Positions 33,424 through 43,888 of a stretch of 64,000 nucleotides of DNA are shown in pieces. The position numbers were made by a program, and so were the translations under genes. Position 1 is the stretch's first letter, and each line of letters begins with the position of its first letter. The notes under the pieces were generated by a model. The model had not been told where the DNA came from. It did no database searches and saw nothing but the letters and a program-made list of their open reading frames with translations. The DNA comes from Phlebotomus papatasi (Eukaryota; Arthropoda; Insecta; Diptera; Psychodidae), in assembly GCF_024763615.1 (NCBI RefSeq), contig NC_077223.1:51956627-52020626 (forward strand), written 5' to 3'.

Positions 33424-36000
33424 GACTTTTGTTTTCTCAAAATTAATTTGAAATTTGGAAAATGCATTATTATAACTAACTAAACACTTTAACTAAAATG
33501 CTACTATCAATAGAGCTAATAAAAATAATTTTTATTTTGGTAAATATAAACCAGCCTCACCTCTTATTAGAATGAGGAAAAAAGACTCACTAGAGGACCT
33601 ATAATTATTATTGATTAAAAACAAGCTGAAATTTTTTTAGAAAAATAATGAAATAATGCTCGAATTATATACATAATTCGAGCATTCGATTCGAGCAATT
33701 TTCAATCTAAGTGTACAACATATATTAACCCATTCAGTCAATGTACCAGAAATACTTGAAATAGATTGTTCATATTTTGGAATTAGTTTCATATAGATTA
33801 ATAGATGATTTTTTTGAAAAGAATTTTTTTTTCTATTATGGGGGCGCGATGAGCCTCTCTCAAACAGACCTCTTAACGGTCCCTGAATTTGAATTCTGTG
33901 CATTAATTCATTACAAACTCTTTTGATTTAGATAGACTAATTATCTAAGAACACGAATTAGCAATCAGAATTGAAATCTGGAAAAAGGATGGACGCCAAT
34001 TATAATAAATTTGACGGAATGTCGCATTTTCCGTTCGCCATTTTGAACAAAAATTTTGCATTACTTTCCGCAAAGCGAGAAAAGAGCAACAAAATGTATT
34101 TCAATCGCTGTCGGACTATTTTTTTGAAGTAATTGAAGGACTAAAGTTACTAAAAATCCATTCCCGACAGCAATTTGGATAAAAATTGCCCAGAAATAAA
34201 TTTTCTAAAATCACTCAATTTGCGTATGATGTATAATACCATGGTAAAGAATGGGTTAAATAATTATATCAAATCATTTATTTTTCTTTTATAGTACACA
34301 AACTAATAGATTTTTCAATTCTAGAATTTTGTATGCACAAAATTAAAGAAAATAAATTTTATGTTATTAAAAAACACTAATTTATCGCAGGTGGTATTAA
34401 ATGGGGCAAATGGCATAACATGTGCTACCACCCTGATCGATTATTAAGTTTTTGAGTTTGTGCTTTCAAATTGCAAACTTTTGGTTGAAAACATACAAGG
34501 AAAAAGTTGAATTGTATTTCAAAAACAGAACAAGTTGCTTTAGTTTTTTTTTTGTTAGAGCTTCCTTTCTGTTATTTAGTTCATTGAAATCCCCAAAAGA
34601 CTCTACAAAATCTTTTGAGACTACTTGTGAAATCGCTTTGTCCTAACTCTGATCTGTGCGCAATTCTTCTGGGAAAGAAGATGTGTGCCAAAAGGAGGAA
34701 AGGCGTGCTGGATGATTGATGATGAGGACACGAAGCAAAAAGATGGTACGATAAAAAGTTCTCCGGTTTCGTGTTTCGGAACATAAACATTTGACACACG
34801 ATTTTCACGCAGACACACTTTTACCCTTCAAACGTGCCGCCAAACGGTTTTCCCACACTCTTTTTCGGCGATTTATGTTGTGGTTTGTTGTGTCAGGAAA
34901 ATATTTATTGGACCTTCCAACGAGATGCGCTGGGAAAAAGTAGGTTTTTAGGCGATGTGTATAATTTTCGAGCTAAATTAGCGGAATGAGAATAGTCTTT
35001 AATGGAGGTTTAATTGCATGAAAAATGAGGCTTCTATCATCACAGTAAGGGTGGTTTCTTTCCTGTGGAATGGGCGATGATTAGTGATTGAAAATCAATG
35101 TTTGTGGTTGGTTTTTCTGATGGTACAATCAATCAAAAAGATATAAGCTCTGATGTTTTTAGTATTTTTCTAGAACTACGTCATGTATAAAAGCTCATTT
35201 AATTCCTGCGTGGAAAAGCTCAAATTTCTTCAAGATCATCAATTCATTTAAGACGCAAATAATTCCATCATTCGACTTCTTCCATGTGGAAAATGTGTGG
35301 ATTTTGCACTTACCCAGGGTATGCTGGTTAGAGAGAGGAAACTACATCATTTCCCTGAGAAGATCCCAACCAATAAAACCCACAGTGATACTAAAACATT
35401 TTATTGAACAATTTTAGTGTGGTTGGATTTTCCTCCTCTCGATTTTCCTCCAGGAAATATCTTTGACATTGTTTCACATCGGGAATGTCTTTAGCTTCCT
35501 CCGTCGTCTCATTTTCCATCACAATAGGATTTTCATGGTGATTGACAGTGACTTTTTGTCTCATTTTGTTCCATGATATTGCTCATCGGATGGAGTACTG
35601 ACACATTTCGAGTTGAGTGGCTTTTCACGGAGAGCTGTAAAAAATTTTATTAACCCTTTTTTAGGTACACACCTTGGTGATTATTCCATTGAAAATGTCT
35701 TTTTGTGATTCTCTCCAAAATGCAAATCCACCACACAGACCATCCTATTTCGAGTTACTCCACCATCAGATGCTTTATCAAATGCTTTGTTTGAAGCTTT
35801 CAAAATCACAGAAATGATGCCGTGAAACTCTTAAACATATTTTTTAAATTATGTATTAATTGACAGTAAGAGGTTATTGAATTATAATAAAAGCCAGTGA
35901 TAAGTATGGATAAGTTTTGAAAATTTTTCGACAACGAAGAATTGTTGTATATTTCATATTTTAATTGAATACATCTTGGAATCTATCATTTTAGTTTTAT
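33424..36000. other. No gene recognised
   Basis: AT-rich to about 34600. 34600-35780 is less AT-rich and free of repeats, with antisense-overlapping frames (34581-34818) that show no domain. It may be conserved non-coding sequence, but one sequence cannot show that. Confidence 0.4.
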
Positions 36001-36005
36001 ACAAC
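36001..36005. other. 5-bp target site duplication, left
   Basis: ACAAC directly outside the LTR; the identical ACAAC follows the other LTR at 40667-40671. Five bases is the usual duplication for BEL/Pao integrases. Confidence 0.9.
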
Positions 36006-36186
36006 TGTAAATTATTTGGAAAATGTAGATAATAGTTGAATTCTTTATTCAATAAATTTTCACTGCCTTCACAGTATCATAATTTTTCACAGACTACTAA
36101 TTGTTTCAACGCCTACTGCGTTTTTCTCAAAATTCAAATTTCTTTTTAACGGATTACAAAATTATAATTCAATCAAATATTTCACA
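36006..36186 (-). repeat. 3' LTR of the BEL/Pao element (181 bp)
   Basis: On the minus strand it starts TGTGAAATATTTG and ends AAATTTACA, giving the TG...CA ends expected of LTRs. A polyadenylation signal AATAAA lies on the minus strand at 36049-36044. It appears identical to 40486-40666 when read base by base, indicating a recent insertion. Confidence 0.95.
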
Positions 36187-36510
36187 CTCCCCCTCGGTGC
36201 GGTCCGCACCCACATCAAGAGGCACTATCTTTGTCACTGGGCAGCAGTACTTCCCTTTGGTCGTCTGTACTACCACAGTTCGAATTTTCCCATCTTTCCC
36301 AGGTCGTACTTCGATAACTATTGCAAGTGGCCATTGGTTCCTAGGCCCATTCTCATCAGTAACCAATACTACGTCCCCAACTTGAAGCTGTCGTCCTTGG
36401 TCGTGCCACTTCGAGCGTTTCGCCAATTGAGGGAGATATTCCCTCGACCATCGCTTCCAAAACATGTCTGCAAGCCTCTGGGATTTGCGCCAAGCCTTAC
36501 GCAAAATCAT
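36169..36510 (-). CDS. BEL/Pao C-terminal segment (DUF5641-type), out of frame with the polyprotein
   Basis: 113-residue frame starting ATG at 36510 and ending inside the 3' LTR. It includes RKAWRKSQRLADMFWKRW followed by GDVVLVTDENGPRNQWPLA and GKIRTVVVQT, which is the DUF5641 region that follows the integrase core in BEL/Pao polyproteins. The frame continues upstream of this ATG in the same frame (GEFTDRD), so it is not a separate gene. It is the displaced end of the polyprotein, thrown out of frame by the deletion near 36545. It overlaps the polyprotein stop by four bases. Confidence 0.9.
   Translation of the reverse strand: MILRKAWRKSQRLADMFWKRWSREYLPQLAKRSKWHDQGRQLQVGDVVLVTDENGPRNQWPLAIVIEVRPGKDGKIRTVVVQTTKGKYCCPVTKIVPLDVGADRTEGECEIFD
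36187..36196 (-). other. Polypurine tract of the BEL/Pao element
   Basis: On the minus strand GAGGGGGAG lies directly against the 3' LTR, the position of the plus-strand primer in LTR retrotransposons. Confidence 0.8.
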
Positions 36511-39500
36511 GTCACGGTCCGTGAACTCTCCAGGTTGTGTACATTCAATACTTGCTCACGCCCACAATGCAGATGACGCTCATGAGATTCCATAATCAAC
36601 AGCCTGGTAACCTTGTGCTTCGGTGGCAAGATAATTGGAAACTTGCCTGGAAACTCACTGTTTGTGAGCCTCGAATTCATTCGTAGAACACCTTCGTCAT
36701 CATAAAATGGCGAAAGGCCGTACACTCTGCTTTTCTTGTCGGTTAGACTTAACCCATGGTACTCACTTTGAGCCTCTTTGTACCACTCACTTTCCGCTTC
36801 ACGAATATGCTCAACGGTCAGTGATGGCAAGACTCTTTTAACACTGTTGTGATTCAAACGATCACGCACTTTTTGTAGCCAAAAATTGGCAATGTTTCTC
36901 ACTTGAGCTGTTGCTCTCAACAATCTCCACCACTTGGAAAATCTTTTCACATCAGGAAGTGGATATTTCACATCCTTTTTTGGCTTGATTATTGTCTTCA
37001 CTATTTCCACTTCATCACTTTCCAATCCAGAATCACTACACTTTTCTTCAGGCCACTGGCTTGAGTCTTTTTTCAGGAACGACGGGCCACGAAACCAGAC
37101 AGATTCAGGTGAAAGATCACTTGTACTCGCACGAGTAGCCAAATCTGCTACATTCATCTTCGTTGGCACCCATCTCCAGGATTTCACTTCACTGTTTTCT
37201 TCGATTTCACCAAGGCGATGCGCGACAAAATCTTTGAAGCGCCTGTTGTCGTTTCTTATCCACTTTAGGACAGTCATTGAGTCTGACCAAAACACTACAT
37301 TGTCTATTCTCACTTCTAAGAACTCTCGGATGGTTTTGGCCAGTCTCACACACAACACTGCTGCTTGAAGCTCCATTCGAGGAATACTCATTTGTTTCAA
37401 AGGAGCGACACGAGACCGTGCACACACCAATGAAACATCTGAGCCCTCATCAAACACTATGCGTAAATACGCCACTGCTGCAAAAGCTTTTTCACTCGCA
37501 TCTCCAAACACATGAAGTTCAATCAGGTGAGCCTTTGGAAGGTTCACAGAAAAACATCGGGGCACTTTCACTTCTTCAATTTCTTTTAATTCTTTGAGGA
37601 ATTTCCTCCACTGAATCACTAAATCACCACTAATTTCTGTGTCCCAGCCAAGCTTTTGCTTCCACATTTCTTGTAGGAAAATCTTTCCTTTCACTGCAAA
37701 CACTGCGATGAATCCCAAAGGGTCGAAAATCGACATGATCAGTCGAAGCACTTCTCGCATTGTTGGGAGTCTCTCTCCTGAGAGAATATCAGCTGACACT
37801 TGTCGGAAATTCACTTGAAACGTAAACACGTCTTCACTTGGGAGCCAAAGCATTCCCAGAACTCTCTCGGAAACATTGCTCTCAAAATTCACCACTTTTG
37901 CACTCAGCTGATCTTGTGCTAAATTTTTTAGCACTTGCATGTCATTAGCACACCAATTCACAATATCAAACCCTCCGGATTTGAACACTTTCACTACATC
38001 ACTGATTAGTTTCTGTGCTTCCATCGTTGTCTCTGATGTGCCAAGGTAATCATCACAGTACGTGTGATTAAGAATCTCCTGCACAGCTTCTGGATACTCT
38101 TCCTGGAAGTCTCTTGCATTGACTTCTTTTGCATATGATGCGAGGGCAGGAGAACAACACACTTTTTCCATGGGAATCTGTCGATCAACATCCTCCAATT
38201 TCTTCAGGTAACCTTTTTGAAGATGATCATCAATCTTTTGGCAATAAGCCTCAGCCAAATCCTTGTCACGATCCAGCTTTTTCTCAGTGTGTTGAAGCCT
38301 CTTAAAAGCGGCTTGTCGTGACTCGGGCATTTTTGGAGACTCAACCTCTTTCCACAAAAGGCCAGCTTCAAATCGTCCATCTGAAGCCCTCTTCGTATTC
38401 TCCTCCATGTATTTGAGAGCCTTTCTGTCCTCACGAGAATACATCGTATCCATATTGGACTTCACTTCAAAAGCCTCAGTGGAAAAAGATTCCTTGACCA
38501 TTTCGTACAAATCATCTGCACGTTCAATGTCCAAAACTGTATAATTGCTCTCCACATTCTCAGTGGAATTGGCGACTTTCCCCATAATGACCCATCCCAG
38601 TAAAGTGCGAGCCAAATATGGGGCATCCCATGGACCGTGTATCACTTCTCGGGATGTGATTAATGCCACATTATCGAGTCCAATGAGGATTTCTGGTTCA
38701 GCTTCCACCATGTCTTCGACAGGTCTCTCACTCAAAAATCTCCAATCTTGGGCTAATTTCTGAACATTCACTGTCTGTTGTGGCAAGCTCATTCCTTTCA
38801 TAGTTCTCACATTGTAGAGGGTGTATTCTCGTGCATGAGAAAATGTGCCTCTAATTTTCATCTCAACACTTTTCGAGGTGTTGTCAATTTGTGGCAATCC
38901 AGATGCTCCCTGGAATCTCAGCGGTTTGTTAGGTCCAGTCAAACCCATTCTATCTGCCAAAGTGTCCTTCACCATTGTAATAGTAGATCCCTCATCTAGG
39001 AAAGCATAAACTTTGATAGTTCCTCTGGGACCTGTAACGTACACTGGCAAGATTTTCATCAACATTCTCGGTACTGTCGCTTGCGCATTGACATGCACCA
39101 CTTTTCCGGAAACATCAGCTGATGCTTTCGGACCTCCCGAATTACTGGCATGATTTCCACTAACAGTAGCTGAGCTACTTCCCTGGCCATCTACAGTCAC
39201 TGAAGTAGAGGGATTTGCTTCAGTCTGCTGAACACTCTGTTCAACTTCTTTGTGGAGCATCTCATGATGTTTTTTGCCGCAATCATTGATTTTACATTTT
39301 TGCTTTTTGCGACATTCAGGGGCACTGTGATTTTTGCCCAAGCACAGGAAGCAAAGCTTCTTGCTTGTCAAAATCTTCCATCTTTGGTCCACAGATGCTT
39401 TAACAAAACTCCCACAATCTTTGGCCATGTGCTCAGTGGAATTACAAAGATTACATGGCTTCAAAACAGCCTCAGCTGTAACAAGGACTTTGGACTTTTT

Positions 39501-40448
39501 CTCTGGACCATTTTTGTCTTTTCCCTTGGGACATTCCCCACAGAGAATCATACGATTCACAGCAGCCTCTGCTTTTTTGTTCAACCACCCAGCAAGAGTT
39601 TTCATGGTTACATAAGAACCAATCTCAGCCTCCTCTGATTCTGACCACTGAATTTTCATGGAAAGTGGAAGCTTGTTCACAACTTCCCGCATTAATTGAG
39701 GATTATCAAGATAATTTCTCTTACCCATTACCTCCAGGGACGACACCAGATTGCTCACAGCTGAGGCAAACTTCATCACGGATTCAGGCTTCTCCTCCTT
39801 CACCGGAGGCAGCTCATTCACCTTCTCCATCATCGTCATGATGAGGAATTCCGGACGTCCAAACCTTTTCTCCAATTTGTCGAGAATCAGCTGCAGATTC
39901 CTCGAATCGTGCAGCAGGAACTGAACCGTCTCCCGGGCATCTCCCTTCAGGCATTTTTCGAGCTGTGTCAAAGCCTCTTCCTGCGTGAATTCACACGCTG
40001 TCGCTGTGCTGTTCCACCAGCTGGAGAAAATTGGCCACTCCTGGTAGCTTCCGTCGAAGGTTTTCATATCTTTCATCATAGTTTGCCTTGACATGAACAT
40101 TTTCATGTCTGAGGCATACTCCTTCCTCAGGGAAGCTGCAGAGTGAGTCTCCAGATCATCATCTGTGTCATCAGAATCCAATGGCTCAATTCGCGGAGCA
40201 TACTTGGGTGAAAATTTCGGTGTTGAAGTTGATCGACTTCCCATGGCCTCAAGTGCCTTCTTCTTTTCCAGCTGGATCAGTTCCAGCTTCATCCTGGTTT
40301 CAGAGATCTCTAGATCCAATAGAGACTTCTCTGTCTCGCGGAAATTCTCCGCTTCAGCCTCCCCCTCGTGTGGAGACTCTTCGAATCCATATCTCTTGGG
40401 TGGAACGCCTTTGTTCACCCGATCGCTTTTCCTCGGTGTCCTGAACAT
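36507..40448 (-). CDS. BEL/Pao Gag-Pol polyprotein, defective
   Basis: A frame of about 1313 residues from ATG 40448; the frame also extends to an ATG at 40532 inside the LTR, which I regard as too early. In order: an acidic, coiled N-terminus; a DUF1759-type Gag (about 105-275); two CCHC zinc knuckles (332-345, CNLCNSTEHMAKDC, and 366-379, CFLCLGKNHSAPEC); an aspartic protease with FLDEGS (Asp485); partial reverse transcriptase with YCDD (797-800); RNase H with candidate catalytic Asp983, Glu1026, Asp1056 and Asp1102; then the start of the integrase zinc-binding region (HERHLHCGREQ, about 1289-1299). The reverse transcriptase core before YCDD, including the first catalytic Asp, is missing at about residues 757-770. 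The integrase core is missing, followed by a frameshift and stop. Confidence 0.93.
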   Translation of the reverse strand: MFRTPRKSDRVNKGVPPKRYGFEESPHEGEAEAENFRETEKSLLDLEISETRMKLELIQLEKKKALEAMGSRSTSTPKFSPKYAPRIEPLDSDDTDDDLETHSAASLRKEYASDMKMFMSRQTMMKDMKTFDGSYQEWPIFSSWWNSTATACEFTQEEALTQLEKCLKGDARETVQFLLHDSRNLQLILDKLEKRFGRPEFLIMTMMEKVNELPPVKEEKPESVMKFASAVSNLVSSLEVMGKRNYLDNPQLMREVVNKLPLSMKIQWSESEEAEIGSYVTMKTLAGWLNKKAEAAVNRMILCGECPKGKDKNGPEKKSKVLVTAEAVLKPCNLCNSTEHMAKDCGSFVKASVDQRWKILTSKKLCFLCLGKNHSAPECRKKQKCKINDCGKKHHEMLHKEVEQSVQQTEANPSTSVTVDGQGSSSATVSGNHASNSGGPKASADVSGKVVHVNAQATVPRMLMKILPVYVTGPRGTIKVYAFLDEGSTITMVKDTLADRMGLTGPNKPLRFQGASGLPQIDNTSKSVEMKIRGTFSHAREYTLYNVRTMKGMSLPQQTVNVQKLAQDWRFLSERPVEDMVEAEPEILIGLDNVALITSREVIHGPWDAPYLARTLLGWVIMGKVANSTENVESNYTVLDIERADDLYEMVKESFSTEAFEVKSNMDTMYSREDRKALKYMEENTKRASDGRFEAGLLWKEVESPKMPESRQAAFKRLQHTEKKLDRDKDLAEAYCQKIDDHLQKGYLKKLEDVDRQIPMEKVCCSPALASYAKEVNARDFQEEYPEAVQEILNHTYCDDYLGTSETTMEAQKLISDVVKVFKSGGFDIVNWCANDMQVLKNLAQDQLSAKVVNFESNVSERVLGMLWLPSEDVFTFQVNFRQVSADILSGERLPTMREVLRLIMSIFDPLGFIAVFAVKGKIFLQEMWKQKLGWDTEISGDLVIQWRKFLKELKEIEEVKVPRCFSVNLPKAHLIELHVFGDASEKAFAAVAYLRIVFDEGSDVSLVCARSRVAPLKQMSIPRMELQAAVLCVRLAKTIREFLEVRIDNVVFWSDSMTVLKWIRNDNRRFKDFVAHRLGEIEENSEVKSWRWVPTKMNVADLATRASTSDLSPESVWFRGPSFLKKDSSQWPEEKCSDSGLESDEVEIVKTIIKPKKDVKYPLPDVKRFSKWWRLLRATAQVRNIANFWLQKVRDRLNHNSVKRVLPSLTVEHIREAESEWYKEAQSEYHGLSLTDKKSRVYGLSPFYDDEGVLRMNSRLTNSEFPGKFPIILPPKHKVTRLLIMESHERHLHCGREQVLNVHNLESSRTVT

Positions 40449-40465
40449 CCTGTCCAGTCCAATCC

Positions 40466-40485
40466 GTCTCCGATGGACCACCAAA
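40466..40485 (-). other. Candidate primer-binding site
   Basis: Directly downstream of the 5' LTR on the minus strand the sequence reads TTTGGTGGTCCATCGGAGA. A TGG start within three bases of the LTR is the usual position for pairing with a tRNA 3' end. I cannot assign the tRNA without a search. Confidence 0.5.
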
Positions 40486-40666
40486 TGTAAATTATTTGGA
40501 AAATGTAGATAATAGTTGAATTCTTTATTCAATAAATTTTCACTGCCTTCACAGTATCATAATTTTTCACAGACTACTAATTGTTTCAACGCCTACTGCG
40601 TTTTTCTCAAAATTCAAATTTCTTTTTAACGGATTACAAAATTATAATTCAATCAAATATTTCACA
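40486..40666 (-). repeat. 5' LTR of the BEL/Pao element (181 bp)
   Basis: Matches 36006-36186 base for base as far as I can read. On the minus strand it would carry the promoter and, at 40529-40524, the AATAAA signal. Followed on the plus strand by the ACAAC duplicate. Confidence 0.95.
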
Positions 40667-40671
40667 ACAAC
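40667..40671. other. 5-bp target site duplication, right
   Basis: ACAAC, identical to 36001-36005. Confidence 0.9.
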
Positions 40672-40822
40672 ATATCAAAAACTGTTTTTCATCATTTGCT
40701 TTGCCATATAAGTTTGTTGTCCTTTATGGCTTCTCATACTAGAGAAATTTATGTCCATATTGAAGGAAAATTTTGTCAAATATGGACGGACATTACTTTA
40801 ATGTGTAGATGCCATTGAGGAC

Positions 40823-40825
<3 letters not shown>

Positions 40826-40861
<36 letters not shown>

Positions 40862-40925
40862 CCATTTATTTTGATCTACAGGGCTTTTATTGTTATTTTG
40901 TACATGGTTCAGTTTACAATTTTAT
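40826..40925 (-). mobile_element. LINE 3' end with TAA repeat tail
   Basis: On the minus strand, GTACAAAATAACAATAAAAG and CTGTAGATCAAAATAAATGG run into about a dozen copies of TAA (40826-40862). A TAA-repeat tail is typical of I-clade and related LINEs. Only about 60 bases of element body remain. Confidence 0.45.
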
Positions 40926-41636
40926 TTTATTCGGTTTAGGGCAGAATCACATTGACAGTAAATTGCTCACCGTATTTCGTTAATTTACGCATTTTCATTG
41001 CAATTCATTGCATTTTCATTGCAAAAAAAACTGTACGATTAATTTCTCTTACATGTTTTTTTTTGCTCACCGTTTATCGAATTTTCGTTTTATTTCTTCA
41101 ATTTTCATATATAATTTTAACTTAGTGCTACCGAGTATGAGACAAGGTAATGAGGTAATCGAGAATTTGCGTAAGAATTACAATGAAAATGCGTAAATTA
41201 GCGAAATACACATCAGCTAGAAACATGCAAAAATTTCAGTTCAGACGATTTTTCGGTTTTGACGGTTATTCAAAATGGCGGACAGGAACGTCAAATCAAA
41301 ATGGCAACCATGTCATTTTGTTGATCTCGATCATCTTTACGGTCTCATAAATTGGATGATTTTTATTCAAATACTTTTCCAATAAAGCTTTAGGATGATT
41401 GTTATATGCTGTTTTATAACATAAATCATGCGTTCCTAGAAAGAAAATAGCGAAAAAAGGATATTTTAATAAAATAAATTTTATCAAAATCGAAGTGGAT
41501 TATTCTAGTCAAATAAATTTAAAATGAATTTAGACAATTTTACTACTTTGAAACCGCTTTTGGAATTAGACCTTCAAATAAATTGGTTACTGAGCCGTTT
41601 TTTGGCAAAGTACTTATATATGCATTTTATTGACTA
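40926..41636. other. No gene recognised
   Basis: AT-rich spacer. Two short near-inverted phrases (CGTTAATTTACGCATTTTCATTG near 40978 in part, and CAATGAAAATGCGTAAATTA near 41180) suggest a decayed palindromic element of about 225 bp. Confidence 0.4.
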
Positions 41637-42359
41637 CACAGTAAAAAATTGTGTGAGAAATAAAGTTGTGTATGGGAAAAGTTGTGTAAATTCACAAGCA
41701 CTATGGTTGTAAATTGTAAAATTACTATCATATTCGTAGTACGATACTAACATAATGATAGTAAAATTATGTATTGTGTAAGGAAATTTGTGTATTGGAA
41801 AATTTGTGTGAGAACTGTCAAAATTTCATTGTTTACTATTGCAATTTTTCTAAGATTTCAGACAATTTTTGCATTTTTAACTGCCTAATTGTCTTCTGGA
41901 ATCATTCATTGGGTTCTTAAAATGTGCCTCAGTCGTGAAAAATGAGGAATAATTATGTAATAACAGAAAACAGAGGAAGCGTCATGTAAATTAGAAAAAT
42001 TGACGATGCAACTCTTGGACATTTGCTGAAGAGAAGTAAGCAAGTCGGTAGCGCAGGCAGAAAATACGAGACCATCAACGCAAAGATTATGGGTTCAAGT
42101 CTCAGACTCTCTCTTATTTTTTTTCCTTTTTTTATTCTTTTTTTCTTTTTTTCTTAGTTTAATACCGAGACATATCACAGATAATACAAATAAACCGAAC
42201 AAAATTGCTCTACAATCAAAATTATAGACAGGAAGCCATTTCATAAAATTGAAAATACACAACTTTGCCAATACACAACATTGCCAATACACAAAATTTA
42301 CAACCATAGCGCTCGTGGAAAAATTACCAATCGTAGTGGTTGTAATTTTTTTTACTGTG
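41637..42359 (+). mobile_element. 723-bp TA-flanked element, copy 1 of a head-to-head pair
   Basis: The ends CACAGTAAAAAA and TTTTTTACTGTG are flanked by TA (41635-41636 and 42360-42361). Subterminal inverted blocks include TTGTGTGAGAAATAAAGTTG on the left and phrases such as AATACACAACATTGCC on the right. It contains a tRNA-like segment (42037-42108) followed by a T-rich stretch. No protein-coding frame. A related shorter element is at 58229-58594. Confidence 0.85.
42037..42108 (+). tRNA. tRNA-like segment inside copy 1 (not a functional tRNA)
   Basis: Contains an A-box-like GTCGGTAGCGCAGGCAG and, at suitable spacing, a B-box-like GGGTTCAAGTCTC with a weak T-stem. A clear acceptor stem is missing. 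A long T-rich run follows (42112-42160), which would stop RNA polymerase III. I read it as a tRNA-derived internal promoter or tRNA pseudogene captured by the element. Confidence 0.4.
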
Positions 42360-42383
42360 TAGTTTTGAAACTACAGGTATCTA

Positions 42384-43106
42384 CACAGTAAAAAAATTTA
42401 CAACCACTACGATTGGTAATTTTTGCACGAGCGCTATGGTTGTAAATTTTGTGTATTGGAAATGTTGTGTATTGGCAAAGTTGTGTATTTTCAATTTTAT
42501 AAAATGGCTTCCTGTCTATAATTTTGATTGTAGAGCAATTTTGTTCGGTTTATTTGTATTATCTGTGATATGTCTCGGTATTAAACTAAGACAAAAAAGA
42601 AAAAAAGAATAAAAAAAGGAAAAAAATAAGAGAGTGCCTGAGACTTGAACCCATAATCTTTGAGTTGATGGTCTCGTGTTTTCTGCCTGCGCTACCGACT
42701 TGCTTACTTCTCTTCAGCAAATGGCCAAGAGTTGCATCGTCAATTTTTCTAATTTACATGATGCTTCCTCTGTTTTCTGTTATTACATAATTACTCCTAA
42801 TTTTTCACGACTGAGGCACATTTTAAGAATCCAATGAATGATTCCAGAAGACAATTAGGCAGTTAAAAATGCAAAATCTATCTGAAATCTTAGAAAAATT
42901 GCAATAGTAAACAATGGAATTTTGACAGTTCTCACACAAATTTTCCAATACACAAATTTCCTTACACAATACATAATTTTACTAGCATTATGTTAGTATC
43001 GTACCACCACTATGATAGTAATTTTACAATTTACAACCATATTGCTTGTGAATTTACACAACTTTTCAAATACACAACTTTATTTCTCACACAATTTTTT
43101 ACTGTG
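42384..43106 (-). mobile_element. 723-bp TA-flanked element, copy 2 of a head-to-head pair
   Basis: Same length as copy 1 and close to its reverse complement throughout, with the same ends and TA flanks (42382-42383 and 43107-43108). Only 24 bp separate the copies, so together they form an inverted repeat of about 1.47 kb. Differences between copies are scattered single bases (for example AACGCAAAG against AACTCAAAG in the tRNA-like part). Confidence 0.85.
42634..42707 (-). tRNA. tRNA-like segment inside copy 2 (not a functional tRNA)
   Basis: The minus-strand counterpart of 42037-42108, keeping the same A-box-like and B-box-like motifs. Retention in both copies shows that the segment belongs to the family rather than to one insertion. 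Confidence 0.4.
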
Positions 43107-43108
43107 TA

Positions 43109-43686
43109 TTTAAGGATTCTTTAACATTACTTGCTACATGACATATCCTTATATACTTCGACAAAGTAGACCGGATCAGCGAAAATCAGCATGTGCTAGA
43201 ATTTAAGAAAGTCTTACGGACAGCAGATTGCAAAGTCACCTCCGGAACACAGTCACCCGCAACGACGGTACTTCAAAACACTCTATTTTGAAAAAAAAAT
43301 CTCTTATATGGCGTTTAAACTCTAGAGAGATTTATGTTCATATACTTACTTTTTAGCGGTAAAATCTGCACCGCTAATGGTTTTGTATCGGAGTATAGAA
43401 TCTCATATTATGGAGGTCCCTCGAAGGTTCTAAGTCACTGTCTCTAATCATTTGACCTCTAGGCCCGGTAATGTCCGGACGAACGGACAGACGGAAAGAC
43501 ACAACAGCGTGACGTCAAAGAATTCAGAACTTCAAATTTCCAAAATTTTACGAAAATTATTACCCAGTTTTAGGAAGCAAGGAGTAGAAAAAAATATTAT
43601 ATTATTAATTAAATACATACTACTCAAAATCGAGGGATTACTGTTCTCTACATTTTACATTTACAATTTTATCTTTTAATTTGCTA
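43109..43686. other. No gene recognised
   Basis: Spacer; 43240-43560 is somewhat GC-richer. The plus-strand frame at 43452-43679 has no recognisable domain. Confidence 0.35.
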
Positions 43687-43886
43687 GGGGAAAGTACCCT
43701 CCCTTCGAACGTTCAAGCCTTCGAATAATGTGATTTTTTATTTATTTTTCCTAAGAGATTTAAACATAATTATCACATATTTATCAATAACTGATAATAA
43801 GCTAACTAAATAAAAATATGTAAATTTCTTAGGAAAAATCCACATTATTCGAAGGCATGAACGTTCGAAGTGAGAGTACTTTCCCT
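43687..43886. mobile_element. 200-bp palindromic MITE
   Basis: Arms GGGGAAAGTACCCTCCCTTC and, complemented on the right, AGGGAAAGTACTCTCACTTC, continuing through CGAACGTTCA and CCTTCGAATAATGTG. Flanked by TA (43685-43686 and 43887-43888). A single-arm relative is at 10506-10570, and the GTAAAGTACCCTT ends of 10861-11099 look distantly related. Confidence 0.75.
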
Positions 43887-43888
43887 TA

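Larger units (their letters stand above)
36006..40666 (-). mobile_element. BEL/Pao LTR retrotransposon, 4661 bp, recent but internally deleted
   Basis: Two 181-bp LTRs, a 5-bp target duplication, a polypurine tract and a polyprotein in the BEL/Pao order (gag, protease, reverse transcriptase, RNase H, integrase) identify the element. It is shorter than autonomous BEL/Pao elements, which are typically over 6 kb. Two deletions account for this: one inside reverse transcriptase (near 38165) and one removing most of integrase (near 36545). LTR identity means that it inserted recently, so a deleted copy was probably mobilised by proteins from an intact relative (inference). Confidence 0.95.

Noticed and set aside
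36169..36510. Treating the 113-codon DUF5641 frame as an independent gene
   Set aside because: It is the displaced C-terminal part of the BEL/Pao polyprotein after a deletion.
36934..40512. Long plus-strand frames opposite the BEL/Pao polyprotein
   Set aside because: They are antisense shadows of the polyprotein with no domain of their own.
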